Shown here: positions 63,545-64,000 of the stretch, in pieces
Layout of the letters: each line of letters starts with the position of its first letter
Numbering within the stretch: position 1 is the stretch's first letter
From: Brasenia schreberi
Taxonomy: Eukaryota; Streptophyta; Magnoliopsida; Nymphaeales; Cabombaceae
Assembly (NCBI GenBank): GCA_036023115.1
Contig: JAYKKT010000059.1
Span: 2,832,001-2,896,000, forward strand
Direction: 5' to 3'
DNA length: 64,000 nucleotides
Made by a program: the position numbers and the translations under genes
Notes under the pieces: generated by a model
The model's database searches: none
The model's input: the letters and a program-made list of their open reading frames with translations, nothing else
Told to the model about the DNA's origin: nothing

Positions 63545-63960
63545 GAGTTGAGTTGAGATATGGTTTGGATACGTAGAAAGATTGATAAAAAAAGGCATGT
63601 AAAAAAACTACAACAACCAAGTCTTTTCTCATACTAGATTGGGTTGGCTATATAGATTCTTTGTTTCCATATAATTCTATCATAATTTGTAGAATTCATA
63701 ATAAATAAATCCGACAAAGTTTTACAGTTGATGTCGAAAGCCTAACGCAAGCCTCCTTTATCCGGACTTAGGACCGGACATGCAAAGGTGATACCTTATA
63801 TGAGCGGAGTTTAAAAAGTAAAAAAAACTAAATTATAAAAATATTAAAGAGAAATATTATAAAAATATTAAAAAGAATCAATAAAGACTGATCTAGCTTA
63901 CGTTAAATTAACTGTTATTACAATAGAAACAAAGAATCCATTAGTTGTTATTGTTGCCAT
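63545..63960 (+). mobile_element. RTE-type LINE 3' end interrupted by an inverted LINE 3' end
   Basis: The outer plus-strand copy (TATGGTTTGGATACGTAGAA near 63558, resuming near 63810 and ending AGAATCCATTAGTTGTTATT) is split. The insert (about 63611-63810) is the opposite strand of the same family: ACAACAACCAAGTC, then CATACTAGATTGGGTTGGCT, and further CCGGACTTAGGACCGG. Confidence 0.7.
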
Positions 63961-64000
63961 TTCATTTAAAAAAAAAAGTATGACGTGACATTCAAACATA

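Overview
This window is nuclear DNA from a flowering plant. It is AT-rich and full of TA, CT and GA microsatellites, tRNA-derived SINEs, RTE-type LINE 3' ends and Ty3-type retrotransposon remnants. Genes have GT-AG introns and plant-only families occur (NPH3, ATL RING-H2, HOOKLESS1-like, plant-type glutaredoxin, DUF3537). Long transposon-filled introns suggest a fairly large genome. I cannot place the species; a magnoliid or another non-grass angiosperm is only a guess.

Left part (1-14.3 kb): a truncated RPN11 (26S proteasome lid) pseudogene; a hairpin-bearing 155-bp direct repeat; an intact single-exon glutaredoxin-domain gene; a SINE with a 17-bp target-site duplication; an NPH3 (phototropin signalling) gene whose third exon has at least six frame disruptions; and a DUF3537 (plant gustatory-receptor-like) pseudogene.

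Middle (16.1-43.1 kb): one minus-strand gene, PRMT4 (CARM1-type arginine methyltransferase). I traced it through 15 exons, with every splice junction in phase, to a 557-residue product. About 94% of its 27-kb span is intron. Introns 8 and 9 (5.9 and 10.9 kb) hold nested elements. These are an LTR-like direct-repeat pair, two Ty3-type fragments in opposite orientation (a long inverted repeat), hAT-like pieces, LINE fragments, and a chimera of intronless host-gene fragments: valyl-tRNA synthetase next to a SEC14-like lipid-transfer protein.

Right part (43-64 kb): a MYB/SANT-domain transposon remnant, a 39-bp triple tandem repeat, an ATL-type RING-H2 ubiquitin ligase gene, a tRNA-LINE chimera, a long AT-rich gene-free stretch, a 738-bp hAT-type MITE with an 8-bp target duplication, a two-exon HOOKLESS1-like acetyltransferase gene, and a LINE inserted into a LINE at the edge.

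The intact genes are functionally unrelated neighbours (redox, light signalling, chromatin methylation, ubiquitination, acetyltransfer), as is normal for a plant chromosome. Family assignments rest on recognised motifs; no database search was run.
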